Source: Streptosporangium sp. NBC_01755
GTDB lineage: Bacteria; Actinomycetota; Actinomycetes; Streptosporangiales; Streptosporangiaceae
NCBI RefSeq assembly: GCF_035917995.1
Contig: NZ_CP109131.1
Coordinates: forward strand, 930,001 to 994,000
Reading direction: 5' to 3'
Length of the DNA stretch: 64,000 bases
In this document: one piece after another, positions 41,861 to 51,530 of the stretch
How the letters are laid out: every line of letters starts with the position of its first letter
Numbering within the stretch: position 1 is the first letter of the stretch
The notes under the pieces: model-generated
Databases searched by the model: none
What the model was told of the DNA's origin: nothing
The model's input: only the letters and a program-made list of their open reading frames with translations
Made by a program: the position numbers and the translations under genes

Positions 41861-42217
41861 AGGTCAGAGGGCTCCGAGTTCCTGATCCAGTCCTCGGGCG
41901 GGTGGTTGAGTCACCACGCCCGAGGACGCCGGGGGTTGTCTCCGCTCGCCATGGCCGAAACGAGCGCATTACACCAATTGGTGGGACGGGCCGCGCATTA
42001 AGTAGAACCGCGAGTACGTCCACCCGATGCACGGATACAACTGCGATGAGCCGAGCGGGTATCTCTCATGCCATCTCGAATACAAATCGCCCTCGCTACG
42101 CGTGCATTACGAAGTGCGCCGCTTGAGCGAGCTACTTCTACTTTGAGGTCAAATTATGGCGGTGACCCCGCAGCCGAATTACCGATGTGATGCCGCAATC
42201 TCGCTAAGGAAATTCGG
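41861..42217. other. Intergenic region, AT-richer, no gene seen
   Basis: This 357-bp region lies between the ATPase gene start and the stop of the Nudix gene. Around 42090-42220 it is notably less GC-rich than the rest of the window. It must include the ATPase promoter. No plausible gene, tRNA or clear hairpin was seen. Confidence 0.6.
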
Positions 42218-42667
42218 CTACTCACCCTGCAGTTCTCGATACTTTCTGATAATGTCTTTCACCGCGTCCGTCACGGGCGGCTCGTCGGCGATCGCACTCC
42301 AGATGTAGGCGTCATGCTCCTGGAGCTTGATGGGTTCGGCAGCGGTCACGTCCACGGCGAAATTGAACTGACGGCTCTTCTTGCCGCTGCCGGACGTGTA
42401 GTCGAAGCTGCCCAGGTAGTCGCGGATAGCGGCGACGTCGAGGCCGGTTTCCTCCTTGACCTCCCGAATCAGTGCCGAGTCCAGCGCTTCACTCGCCTCG
42501 GCCTTGCCACTAGGCAGTTCGAAGATACCGCCCATGAAATCGTCCTCCGGTCGCCGGAGGAGAAGCACCTTGTCGTCGTGTTGCACGACCGCGCCGACGA
42601 CGAATTGCTGAACACCGTCGCGTTCGGCCTCGGCACTGAGTTCTTCGAGAAGAGAAGACTGATCCAT
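42218..42667 (-). CDS. Nudix hydrolase
   Basis: The 149-residue protein has a complete Nudix box: Gly54, Glu60, then Arg68-Glu69 and the EE-T-G of KEETGL (72-76), fitting GX5EX7REUXEEXGU. A conserved-looking VGAVVQHDDKVLLLRR precedes it. These enzymes cleave nucleoside diphosphates linked to another group. It lies 11 nt after the aminotransferase gene, so it may remove a nucleotide-linked intermediate of the same pathway or act as a house-cleaning enzyme; the substrate cannot be predicted. Confidence 0.92.
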   Translation of the reverse strand: MDQSSLLEELSAEAERDGVQQFVVGAVVQHDDKVLLLRRPEDDFMGGIFELPSGKAEASEALDSALIREVKEETGLDVAAIRDYLGSFDYTSGSGKKSRQFNFAVDVTAAEPIKLQEHDAYIWSAIADEPPVTDAVKDIIRKYRELQGE

Positions 42668-42678
42668 GATTCCTTGTC

Positions 42679-43926
42679 CTAGAGAAGATCGCGATAATTC
42701 TCGGCCACCTTGTGGAACGCCTCGATATAGCTATCGACCAGCGACATATCCTCCTCCCTGTGCCATACCGGAAGCTTGAGAGTGTTGTGGTGAATCGCCT
42801 CGGCCTTCGGGAAAGCGCCAGGCGAATAGTTGAGCCTTTCGCTGTACTCGGGAAACAGTGGCCCCGGCTCCTGGAACAGCGGAAGGAGGTTGAGTGGACA
42901 GGTCGAGCCGGGCCGATCTACCTCGCGGCACCCCTCGGCGTGCAGCGCCTCGTAGAAGCGCTCGATGGGCAGGCCGTCAAGCTCATCCGTGACGTAGCGG
43001 AGCGGCAAGCCGTACCAGGAGGCGCGCACGCCGAGCGGCCGTTCCGGCACGATGATGCCCGGCAACTCGGACAGGCGCTCGCACAGATACGCCGCAGTGG
43101 TGGCACGTCCTTTCAGGTAGTCGTCCAGATGTCCGAGTTGATCAAGGGCGATGCTGGCTGCCAGCGGGTGGATGCGAGACTTGAGCCCCATGCCGGTGGT
43201 GGCGTAGCGGTAGAGCGGGTGGCCGGATGGCAGTTCGCCGCGACACCGCTTGTTGTACTGGCTGTGCAGCAGCACGCGGTAGTAGACCTCATCGTCGTCG
43301 GTCAGGACGAAGCCACCTTCCCCGGCTGAGAGCGGCTTGGGTCCGTTCATACTGAAGGCGGCGGCACGTCCAAAGGTGCCGATCCGCTGGCCGTCGACGG
43401 TTGCGCCGTGGGCATGCGAACCGTCCTCCAGGAGCATCAGGCCGTGCTCGTCCGTGATGGTTTTGAGCGCCTGCATAGCGGCCGGCTGTCCCCACATATG
43501 CATGACGACCACGGCCTTGGTGCTCGGGGTAATCCGTCGTACGACGTCATGCGGATCGAGGTTGCCGGACTCGTCACAGTCGGCCAGGACGGGGACCGCG
43601 CCCAGGTGCAGCAGTGGCGTAACCGTGGCGAAGAACGTGTACGCGGGCACGATCACCTCATCTCCCTGCCCGAGCTCGCAGGCTGCGTACATCGAATGGA
43701 GCGCCGCTGTACCTGAACTGGTGAGGATGGCGTGCGCGGTGCCGTGGTAGTCGCACAGCTCGTTCTCCAGCAGTTCGATGACGCCCGAGCGGTTGTAGAT
43801 CGAGATACCCTGCCCGAGTTGGCTCAGCACGGCCGCCGCGGTGGTTTCACCCGGTGGCCAGGTGAAGTGCGGTCCGGGCTGGGTGATGGTCGGTGCACCA
43901 CCGAGCAGCGCCAGGGGTGAGTTCAC
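42679..43926 (-). CDS. DegT/DnrJ/EryC1-type PLP aminotransferase
   Basis: The 415-residue protein has the sugar aminotransferase layout: YNRSGVIELLENELCDYHG, TSSGTAALHSMYAA (PLP phosphate region), VPAYTFFATVTPLLHLGA, LLEDGSHAHGA (Asp/His contacts) and the PLP-binding Lys197 in NGPKPLSAGEGG. Relatives put amino groups on sugars or cyclitols in antibiotic or cell-surface pathways. It overlaps the dehydrogenase stop by four bases (ATGA), which fits a dehydrogenase/aminotransferase pair that makes an amino sugar or aminocyclitol. Confidence 0.93.
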   Translation of the reverse strand: MNSPLALLGGAPTITQPGPHFTWPPGETTAAAVLSQLGQGISIYNRSGVIELLENELCDYHGTAHAILTSSGTAALHSMYAACELGQGDEVIVPAYTFFATVTPLLHLGAVPVLADCDESGNLDPHDVVRRITPSTKAVVVMHMWGQPAAMQALKTITDEHGLMLLEDGSHAHGATVDGQRIGTFGRAAAFSMNGPKPLSAGEGGFVLTDDDEVYYRVLLHSQYNKRCRGELPSGHPLYRYATTGMGLKSRIHPLAASIALDQLGHLDDYLKGRATTAAYLCERLSELPGIIVPERPLGVRASWYGLPLRYVTDELDGLPIERFYEALHAEGCREVDRPGSTCPLNLLPLFQEPGPLFPEYSERLNYSPGAFPKAEAIHHNTLKLPVWHREEDMSLVDSYIEAFHKVAENYRDLL

Positions 43927-44987
43927 AGCATCTCCTTGGGGTTGATGTAGACGTGGGTCTTGGCGGACTCATAGCAAGCAGCGATGAAACTCATGTGCGC
44001 CAAGTTCTCTTTCGGGCCGCTGGTGTTCGGCCGCAAGCCCTCGATGACCCTGCAGAAGTAGTCGATCTGGCAGGTAGCCGCCGACGGCCATGCCTGCTCA
44101 CGCGACAGTGATTCGATGACGTCGCCGCCATTGGTGAGCCTCTGGATACGGCCGCGCTCCAGGTGCACCATGCCCTTGCTGCCGACCAAGCGGATCCGTT
44201 CGGTCTTCGGGCCGATGAAGCGCGACAGCAGCAGTGAGCCGTACAGGCCGCTGTCGTAGCCGAAGTGGATGAGCGCGGTGTCCTCGGCATCGTATTCACG
44301 ATCCGGCCGGGCACCCACCGAGACGTCAGCCAGCACACGATCCGGCAGACCGAAGTACCACAGGATCATGTCGATCAGGTGGTATCCCATGTCGATGATG
44401 CAGCCGCCACCGGCCTTGGCGGTCAGGCCGCGCCAGCCCTCGGAGGGGTCGTCAATGAACAGCGTGTACTGCGCGTCCACGACGAATGGCGTGCCGATCT
44501 GGTCGGCAAGTTGCGTGAAGCTGGTGTAGATCGGATTGAAGCGGCGTTGCAGCGTGACCATGAGCTGAATGCCGGACTCCTCGCACTGCTTGGCGAGTTC
44601 CTGCGCTTCGCTCATGCTGGTGGCAAACGGCTTCTCTTTCAGCACATGAATGCGATATTCGGCTGCAGTCTCGATAACCGTCCGGCCGATGTGGTGCGGT
44701 ACGGTGACGATCACCATGTCGAGCTGTTCGGTCCTGAACATCTCCCGGAAGTCGGTGTAGCCGTTGACACGGAGCTGGTACTGATGCTCGCGGACGATCT
44801 CGGAGTTCTCATCGCAGATGGCTACCAGCTCGGCGCCATCGGACGAACGGAGGCCCGGAATGTGGTCATCTAAGGCTTGCTTGCCGAGACCGACCACACC
44901 GGCTCGCAGTTTCACCTGCCGTCGACCTTTCGCGAGGTTGCCAAGCTTGGCGAGTGGTATTGCCTTGGGCACGGGTAGCACCGTCAT
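43923..44987 (-). CDS. Gfo/Idh/MocA-type oxidoreductase
   Basis: Start at ATG 44987 with GGAG upstream; a start at 45041 lacks a site. The 354 residues have a Rossmann turn (GVVGLGKQA, about 30-38), VPHHIGRTVIETA, the KEKPFA lysine motif of the family, and the C-terminal YHLIDMILWYFGLPD (catalytic His). These NAD(P)-dependent enzymes oxidise sugar or inositol hydroxyls to ketones, which the adjacent aminotransferase could then aminate. The coupling supports this. Confidence 0.93.
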   Translation of the reverse strand: MTVLPVPKAIPLAKLGNLAKGRRQVKLRAGVVGLGKQALDDHIPGLRSSDGAELVAICDENSEIVREHQYQLRVNGYTDFREMFRTEQLDMVIVTVPHHIGRTVIETAAEYRIHVLKEKPFATSMSEAQELAKQCEESGIQLMVTLQRRFNPIYTSFTQLADQIGTPFVVDAQYTLFIDDPSEGWRGLTAKAGGGCIIDMGYHLIDMILWYFGLPDRVLADVSVGARPDREYDAEDTALIHFGYDSGLYGSLLLSRFIGPKTERIRLVGSKGMVHLERGRIQRLTNGGDVIESLSREQAWPSAATCQIDYFCRVIEGLRPNTSGPKENLAHMSFIAACYESAKTHVYINPKEML

Positions 44988-44994
44988 ATCTCCG

Positions 44995-45228
44995 TTAACC
45001 CTTTCGCGATGACGAGGCCAGCCGAGTACGGATATCTTCAATGACCGTTGTCACCCTCTCTATGAGTGGCCAACTGTTGTCGATCACAAGAAACCGTCCC
45101 GGTTCATGAGCGGCCCACCCGTGACCCTTTACGGCTGCCGTGGTATGAGATGTCGAAAACGGATCAAAATCGAAAGAAGCAACTAATCCTTTCTTTTCAT
45201 AGCCGCTTCCCTCCTGGCATCTGCGCAC
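44995..45228 (-). pseudogene. Possible C-terminal remnant of a nucleotide kinase-like protein
   Basis: A 77-codon frame directly before the dehydrogenase gene reads DPFSTSHTTAAVKGHGWAAHEPGRFLVIDNSWPL (key RFLVIDNS--L) and ends in a helix with IEDIRTRLA. The RFLVIDNS-PL-E--- ending resembles the C-terminus of thymidylate kinase-like proteins. There is no P-loop and no upstream body, so it is more likely a 5'-deleted gene than a small one. This is a weak, by-eye resemblance. Confidence 0.35.
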
Positions 45229-45361
45229 CGTAACCTGAATACAACAGGGAGTAGCGGAGACCTACCAGAGCGGAACCACCGCACCGTTGTCTCAGGATTG
45301 CGGCGTTCAGACCTCTGACCAGCGGAAACGCGTCCCGAACTGACGGAAGGGAGCGGAAGAC

Positions 45362-46528
45362 GTGGCATCACGGCGACAGCGGTTCGCTCAGCGCCGGAAA
45401 ACCGTGGGTTTCAGCCAAGAGCGATTGGCCGAACGGCTCGGCATCGACCGGTCGACGGTGACGCGCTGGGAGTCAGGCGAGACCGAGCCGTTGCCCTGGT
45501 TGCGTCCGAAGCTGGCGCGCGCCCTCCAGGTGTCCATCGAGCAGCTTGACGAGTTGCTCACCGAGGCCGGAGAACCCGAAGCGGTTGCCGATGAGCGACT
45601 GAATCACGTCCTCGAACACCCCGGCAGTGTCGATCTGATAGCTGTGGCTCGGCTGCGCGAGCGTGTGCAAGAACTTGACGTGCGCTACGACAGGGCACCG
45701 TCCACCTCCCTACTGGCTGATGCCGGGCAGTGCTTGGGGCAGGTCAGCTTCCTCAGAGCGCACGCCGCCACAAGCCGAGTGCGCCGCGAACTGTTCGCGG
45801 TCGAGGCCGAAGCGGCAACGCTCATGGGTCAGCTTGTTTGGGACGCCTCACAGCGCCGCGATCACGCCACGGCTCGCGCCTACCTCGGGCAAGCCGTGGA
45901 AGCAGCGCGGCAGATCCACGAGCCAACAGCCGAAGGGCTGGCCTTGCTTCGGACGAGCTTCGTTGCCCTCTACGGCGAGAAAGACCCGCAGGCCGGATTG
46001 GTACTCGCCATGCAGACAGCTGAGGCTGTCAAAGGCAACAGCCACGTCCTGGCGGGCCTCGCCACCTTGCACGCGGCGGAGGCGCGAGCCATGCTCGGGC
46101 AACGGCAGGATTGCGAACAGGCCTTGAGCCGGGCACAGGTGCACTTCGAACAGATCGGCGCTGCGGATGCGGCGGCTGATCTGTTCTCGCCGACCCAACA
46201 TGGCCGGTTGGCGGGCTCCTGCTACCTGTTCCTCAACGATGCCGGACGCGCTGAACAAATCCTTGAAGGTATCGCGCAAGCCCTCCGCGATCGGTCGAAG
46301 TCCCAAGCGATTGTGCTCGGCAATCTGGCCCTCGCCTGTATCCGTCAGAAGAAGCTCGACGAGGCCGCGGCTTGGCTGCACAGCGCTATAGAAGTGGTAG
46401 AGATGACCTGGGGTGGTGGTGGGCTCGGCATCGTCTTCGGAGCGGGCCGTGAACTGCGTCCCTGGCGACGGATGCCGGTCGTCCAGGACGTGTACGACCG
46501 CCTACTCACCCTTATGGCAGCGGCGTAA
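45362..46528 (+). CDS. XRE-type HTH regulator with TPR-like C-terminal domain
   Basis: The 388-residue protein starts at a GTG at 45362 (GGAAGGGAG upstream). The N-terminal XRE domain (about 8-62) reads RRKTVGFSQERLAERLGIDRSTVTRWESGE (key SQE-LA--LG-DRSTV-RWE-G). The rest is mostly alpha-helical, with repeats such as ARAYLGQAVEAAR and LACIRQKKLDEAAAWLHSAIE that look like TPR units. It is divergent from the dehydrogenase/aminotransferase genes and directly before the cyclo-ligase-like gene, so it probably controls one or both. Confidence 0.92.
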   Translation: MASRRQRFAQRRKTVGFSQERLAERLGIDRSTVTRWESGETEPLPWLRPKLARALQVSIEQLDELLTEAGEPEAVADERLNHVLEHPGSVDLIAVARLRERVQELDVRYDRAPSTSLLADAGQCLGQVSFLRAHAATSRVRRELFAVEAEAATLMGQLVWDASQRRDHATARAYLGQAVEAARQIHEPTAEGLALLRTSFVALYGEKDPQAGLVLAMQTAEAVKGNSHVLAGLATLHAAEARAMLGQRQDCEQALSRAQVHFEQIGAADAAADLFSPTQHGRLAGSCYLFLNDAGRAEQILEGIAQALRDRSKSQAIVLGNLALACIRQKKLDEAAAWLHSAIEVVEMTWGGGGLGIVFGAGRELRPWRRMPVVQDVYDRLLTLMAAA

Positions 46529-46537
46529 GGAGCGAAG

Positions 46538-47263
46538 TTGACCAGTTTGGACATCGACCAGGCCAAACAGGCGATCCGCGAGCGAGTGTGGGCACTGCTG
46601 GAGCGCGAGCGGGCTGCGCCGCCCGGTGTCCACGGCCGTATCCCCGCCTTTTTCGGAGCCGAGGCAGCCGCCGACCGCCTAGCCGAGCTGCCCGTGTGGC
46701 AGGCCGCCCAGGTCATCAAGTCCGTACCGGACAAGGCGCAGCTCCCGGTCCGGGTACGGGCACTCGCTGAGAACCGGTTGGTCTACATGGCCGTGCCCAA
46801 GTTGGCCGAGGAACTGCCGTTCTACCTACTCGATCCGGCGACGCTGACCGTACCTCCGGCCGAAGCCGCGTCGAGCAAGGTGGCCGCGACCGTGGCACGC
46901 AAGATCGGCGTGGGCGACATGCGGCCAGTCGATCTGATCGTGTGCGGCAGCGTCGCGGTCAACCGGCGTGGTGTCCGGCTGGGTAAGGGCGCCGGCTACT
47001 CCGACATCGAGGTAGCCCTGCTACAAGAGGCGGGGTTAATCGGGCCTGAGACGACAATCGTGACGACGGTGCACTCTCTGCAGGTGGTTGACGACGAATT
47101 GCCGGAAACCAAGCATGACTTCAGCGTCGATCTGATCGTGACGCCGGATGAGGTCATCGAGTGCGGACCACAGCGCCGACCACAAGGGCTCTATTGGGAC
47201 AGCTTGAGCCAACAGAAGATCGAGGCTATTCCAATTCTGGCGGCAATGAAAAGCCGCCTGTAG
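46538..47263 (+). CDS. 5-formyltetrahydrofolate cyclo-ligase-like protein
   Basis: Start at a TTG at 46538 with AAGGAG 7 nt upstream, 9 nt after the regulator stop. The 241 residues show the family blocks: IRERVWALLERE near the N-terminus and the nucleotide/folate loop GVRLGKGAGYSDIE, followed by VTTVHSLQVVDDELPETKHD. The family converts 5-formyl-THF to 5,10-methenyl-THF using ATP. Its place directly after a regulator and facing an amino-sugar-like pair suggests a specialised one-carbon role rather than the housekeeping copy; that is inference. Confidence 0.87.
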   Translation: MTSLDIDQAKQAIRERVWALLERERAAPPGVHGRIPAFFGAEAAADRLAELPVWQAAQVIKSVPDKAQLPVRVRALAENRLVYMAVPKLAEELPFYLLDPATLTVPPAEAASSKVAATVARKIGVGDMRPVDLIVCGSVAVNRRGVRLGKGAGYSDIEVALLQEAGLIGPETTIVTTVHSLQVVDDELPETKHDFSVDLIVTPDEVIECGPQRRPQGLYWDSLSQQKIEAIPILAAMKSRL

Positions 47264-47381
47264 ATATGCGGTGGACCAAAAGGTGCTTCCCGTCGACGAA
47301 TGCTGATATATGCATGTTGGGCGTATAGCCGAAGCAGCCTGTCATATACGTCACTGGAACTCAGGGGGCTCGCCCGGGGCC

Positions 47382-50300
47382 TCAGACTCCTTCGCCTTCC
47401 GTTCGATCGGTGGCTGTGGTGTGCGCCACGGGATGGCGGGGGCCGTGGCCGGGAGGTGGGGTGAGGGTGGAGGTGTAGTTCTCGCCGTCGATGAGGGGGG
47501 TGGTGGTGAGGCTTACGCCGGACTCGGCCATGCGGTCGTACTCGGCGAGGACGAGGTCCTTGGTGCGGTACGTGCCGTACTTGGCGATCTCGTTGTTCTT
47601 GAGACCGCCGTTCTCGGTCTGGAAGGTCTCCAGAATGTAGTCCACATCGGAGGCGCTGATCCCGTAGAGATGGAAGAAGTAGGCGTCCAACTCGGCACGG
47701 ATCTGGGCTCGGCGGTTCTCGTCCCATTTGAAGGGGGCACCGGAGTCACCGAGGTCACGGGCGAGTCCGGCCATGTCGTGGGCGGTGTAGACGAGTTCGA
47801 GAACGCGGGGGGCGAGGAACGATGTGTGGAATTCCACCCTCTGGGGAGCGGGAACGGGGAGTTGCTTCCACGTCATGAGAGCCATGTGAATGCCACCCAC
47901 CTTTTGGCGGCTCACAAAGTCGAAGACCAGAGAGCTCTGAGCAGCGACAAGGGCAGCAGTCAGGACAGGTGAGACACGTGGCAGCATCAGAGGATACGTG
48001 TGGCCGACAGCCGCGCGCGGGAGGAAGGCGGGGATAGCCGTACGCTCATCGGTCGTACGACACACGTCACGCCAACCACAGAGCCAGTCCCGGCCCCAAC
48101 CCACATCCTCCAAGCGGAGGGTAATACCCGGGATCTCGACCTCCTTGTTCTTCCTAATGGTTGAGATTAGCCCGTTCTCTGCGATCCAGTAGCGGGGATC
48201 GGCTGCCACCGATGGGTTCTGCTTTTCATCAAATGTCAGGCGACGGCGATCCTCATTGCCCGTATCGTAGTAAGAGTTCCAGCGGTGGTCGAAGTGGTGG
48301 GCCATCTTTCCCTCATAGAGCGGCAGCATGCGCTCCTTACCCCGAATGAACACGTTCCCGCGCAATTCCCACCCCTGCGCCTCCAACTGATCCCGCGTGC
48401 GGAAAAGGTCGGAGTCGTCGGTCATGTTGAAAAAGTTCTTGAAGGTGATGCCCCACGGGTTGCCGTTTTTCTCGGTCTCGTTCCACAGGACCGGGACACG
48501 GCGGTAGATCGCAACGGTGAGGTCAGCGTCCTGGCGGGTGCGGAAGATGGGGAGGGTGCCGGTGTTGGGGTTGATGAGGGCGATCTCCTCGGGACTGAGC
48601 GCGAAGACGCGCTTGGAGTCGTCGAGGTCGGTCGTGTCCTCAAGGAAGAACGCGAACTTCGCCGCCGGTTCGCGCAGTTTCCGGCCGGTCATCGAGAGCA
48701 GGCAGAACTTGTAGCTGGAGTGCACTCCCACGAAAAGCGGCTTGAGGTTCTCGAAGTCGTACAGGGAGGCGATGGCGCCGCGCCGGGTGAGGTCGCTGAA
48801 GAGGTGCTGCGCCCCAGCGCCCGTCGCGATGGCCGTCGGGATGATGCACCCGAAGCGACCCTTGGGCGCGGCGATGGAGGCGAATCGCTCGGCGAAGAGC
48901 TGGTCGGTCTGGAGCGAGTTGACGCCTTTGACAGTGAGGCCCTTGCCGCACAGCGGGTACGCCCCTGAACCGCCCGCGAAGAGGAAAGTCGACTTCACCT
49001 TGCGACGCTCCGCCTGGTAGCGCTTACCCGCCTCCGGGTTTTCCTTCGCCCACCCGGCGATCCGGGTCCGCCGCGCAGTCCCGGAGATCGCGGCGATCAA
49101 GGGGTCAACGACGCTGAAATATTTCTTGTCCTCGAAGTCGACCTTGTCCCATGGCGGATTACCCAGTACACAGGAGAAACCGCCCGCCCAGCCGGTAGCG
49201 GGGTCCACGCCCGCGCCGTCGTCAGGGACAGTGAAGACATCGGGAAACGCCAGGTACCAGTGGAAGAAGCGGTACTCATCGCGGAGCCGCACGATCTCAT
49301 CATGGGTCGCCTGCGAGGCGGCCGTGGCGTCCGGATCCTGGAGTGCGCGAAAGACGTCATAGGTGACCGGGGGCGGCGCGTCCTTGGTCTTGTGCCACAT
49401 GAACGCCGCACACCAGGCATCTGCCACGTGCACGGCGTGGACGTACGCGGCGGAGGTCTCCCACTTGCGGTAGTCCGCGGCTTGCCGGTGGACCTCTTCG
49501 AGGGTGCCGGAGGGGGCGTTGGTGATGCGGCGCAAGCCGGAGGCGAAGGTGGTGTTGGCCACCTTCGTCTCTCCTGCCAGGTCGAACAGTCCGCCCTGTC
49601 CCGCGCGTTCCTCGTTGTTCTGCTTCTCCAGGAACTTCGCGTACCTGTCGTCGTCGCCCTCAACCGCTTTGAACGCCTTGCTGGGGATGCCGTCGCGCAG
49701 CAGGACCGGTGTCGCCCCGATCAGACCGTTGCCGTGCTTGATGTGCGCGTCAAGGAAGCCAAGCGGCCTGCCCGGCTCCAGAGCCTCCAGCCAGAGCGAC
49801 ACCTTGGCGAGTTCGACGGCCATCGGGTTGAGGTCGACGCCGTACACGCAGCGGGCGATGACCTCGTGCAGGGCGTGCCGGACCGCGTCCAGGGTGGGCT
49901 CCGGGTTGCGCTCCCGTACGGCGGCGACGCGCTTGGCGATCCGGCGGGCGGCGGCGACCAGGAAGTGGCCGGAGCCGCAGGCCGGGTCGCAGACGGTCAG
50001 GGAGAGCAGCTCGGCGACGATGCTCTCGGCCGGGTCCGGCTCCCCCGCTGCCGAGGCCCGCTGCTCGCCGCGCTTCTGCGCGTCGTCGATGACCGGGTCA
50101 AGGGTGGAATCGAGCAGGGTCTCGATCAGGGAGCTCGGCGTGTAGTACGAGCCGGTCTTCTTCCGGTCGTTGCCGAGGCGGTTGACCAGCTCGAAGGTCC
50201 GGTCGACGGCGCTGTGCTTGGGGACGAGCTCAAGGAGCGACTCGTAGATGGAGCCGAGTTCCTCCGAGCCCATGTTGCGGTAGTCCACCTGGCGCCAGCG

Positions 50301-51530
50301 GGCCGAGTTCACGTCGCGGACCCGGTCGAGGTGGCGTACCGCCTCCAGCAGGTGCGTGTTGGAAAGGAACAAACCGTGCAGCGGGGCGTCGGCGGCGGTG
50401 TCGTCGAAGAGCCCGCCGAGGCCGGGCAGGCCCAGCTCCGGACGGCCTTTCTCGTCGCCGAGTGCCTTGAGCACGATCCGCAGAGCCTGGTAGAGGTCGG
50501 TGTGCGCGGTGCCCCGGCGGCGGCTCGCCTGGCGGCGCAACCGGTCGGAGGAGAAGTAGTCCGCGTATCGCTTGCGGGCTCTGTCGTCCGTCCCGGGCGG
50601 GTGGAGTGCGTCCCGGTCCTCGGTGACGAACAGGAAGATCAGCCGGTAGGCGAGGCGGAGCAGCGCGGCGTGGAAGGCGTCGACGTCCAGGTTCTTGCGG
50701 AGGTCGGCGTTGTCGGGGTGCTTGAGGAAGCCGGTGCCGAGCGCTGTGATGGCCTTCTGGACTCCTTTGCGATGGTTCTCCAGCGCCCGCGTGCCGGACG
50801 CGATCGCCTCGGTGCGCCACTTCTCCAGCCAGCACGTCGACGGCGCCTGGCCCTCCTCGATCCTGAAGCGGGAGAAGTGCAGCAGCCGGTAGAGCAGGAC
50901 GAACTCGCTGAACAGCTCGCCGTCGAAGATGGCCTCCAGGTCGAACTCGACGTACGAGGCGGTGGCGAGCGCGCTGGAGTCGCGCAGCAGGCGTAGCCGG
51001 CGGCCGTTGGTGAGGACTCCCCACAGGTGGGCGTCGGTCCGGTTGAGGCACTCCTGGACGAGGGACTGCGGCGGGACCGTGCCCGCGCCGCCCGGACGCT
51101 TGTCCAGCGCGGCGTTCCAGGCGGCCAGGTGCAGGGGAACGCGGCCCCAGCGGTGGCTGATCGCGAAGATCTTGCCGCCGTCGTCGGACGGGATGCCCGC
51201 CGCTCCGACCGCCGTCAGTTCGCCGAAGCCGAGCTCCATGAAGAGCGGTTCGAGCCACTGCGTGATCGCGACGCCGGTGGGGTCGGACGGGGCCTCCAGC
51301 TCCGGGGCGACGAGGAGCTTCGCGCGCAGCTCGCTCCAGACCGACTTGAGGTAGTCCCAGTGGCGCTCGGCGTCGTCGCGGACCGAACGGGAGCCGATGA
51401 CGCGGTAGTCGGTGGGCAGGGAGCCCTTGACGTCCCTGCCCTCGGAGATGCGGACCAGCATGTCGGCGGGGATGAGACCGCCGATGGTGTGGACCGCGGA
51501 AAAGACCTGGTTGCGGACGGTGGCGGACAT
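47382..51530 (-). CDS. PglX/DrmMI-like N6-adenine DNA methyltransferase
   Basis: Start at ATG 51530 shares a base with the upstream stop (TGATG), giving 1382 residues; the frame runs 106 codons farther, but that stretch is an Arg-rich shadow. A large N-terminal helical region (1-440) precedes the methylase: GSYYTP (460-465), motif I DPACGSGHF (515-523), GVDLNPMAVELAKVSLW and NPPW (791-794). The C-terminal half resembles target-recognition regions of Eco57I/PglX-type enzymes. By family it would methylate adenine in host DNA; in DISARM and BREX such a methylase marks self DNA. It is the last gene of the three-gene defence operon. Confidence 0.92.
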   Translation of the reverse strand: MSATVRNQVFSAVHTIGGLIPADMLVRISEGRDVKGSLPTDYRVIGSRSVRDDAERHWDYLKSVWSELRAKLLVAPELEAPSDPTGVAITQWLEPLFMELGFGELTAVGAAGIPSDDGGKIFAISHRWGRVPLHLAAWNAALDKRPGGAGTVPPQSLVQECLNRTDAHLWGVLTNGRRLRLLRDSSALATASYVEFDLEAIFDGELFSEFVLLYRLLHFSRFRIEEGQAPSTCWLEKWRTEAIASGTRALENHRKGVQKAITALGTGFLKHPDNADLRKNLDVDAFHAALLRLAYRLIFLFVTEDRDALHPPGTDDRARKRYADYFSSDRLRRQASRRRGTAHTDLYQALRIVLKALGDEKGRPELGLPGLGGLFDDTAADAPLHGLFLSNTHLLEAVRHLDRVRDVNSARWRQVDYRNMGSEELGSIYESLLELVPKHSAVDRTFELVNRLGNDRKKTGSYYTPSSLIETLLDSTLDPVIDDAQKRGEQRASAAGEPDPAESIVAELLSLTVCDPACGSGHFLVAAARRIAKRVAAVRERNPEPTLDAVRHALHEVIARCVYGVDLNPMAVELAKVSLWLEALEPGRPLGFLDAHIKHGNGLIGATPVLLRDGIPSKAFKAVEGDDDRYAKFLEKQNNEERAGQGGLFDLAGETKVANTTFASGLRRITNAPSGTLEEVHRQAADYRKWETSAAYVHAVHVADAWCAAFMWHKTKDAPPPVTYDVFRALQDPDATAASQATHDEIVRLRDEYRFFHWYLAFPDVFTVPDDGAGVDPATGWAGGFSCVLGNPPWDKVDFEDKKYFSVVDPLIAAISGTARRTRIAGWAKENPEAGKRYQAERRKVKSTFLFAGGSGAYPLCGKGLTVKGVNSLQTDQLFAERFASIAAPKGRFGCIIPTAIATGAGAQHLFSDLTRRGAIASLYDFENLKPLFVGVHSSYKFCLLSMTGRKLREPAAKFAFFLEDTTDLDDSKRVFALSPEEIALINPNTGTLPIFRTRQDADLTVAIYRRVPVLWNETEKNGNPWGITFKNFFNMTDDSDLFRTRDQLEAQGWELRGNVFIRGKERMLPLYEGKMAHHFDHRWNSYYDTGNEDRRRLTFDEKQNPSVAADPRYWIAENGLISTIRKNKEVEIPGITLRLEDVGWGRDWLCGWRDVCRTTDERTAIPAFLPRAAVGHTYPLMLPRVSPVLTAALVAAQSSLVFDFVSRQKVGGIHMALMTWKQLPVPAPQRVEFHTSFLAPRVLELVYTAHDMAGLARDLGDSGAPFKWDENRRAQIRAELDAYFFHLYGISASDVDYILETFQTENGGLKNNEIAKYGTYRTKDLVLAEYDRMAESGVSLTTTPLIDGENYTSTLTPPPGHGPRHPVAHTTATDRTEGEGV

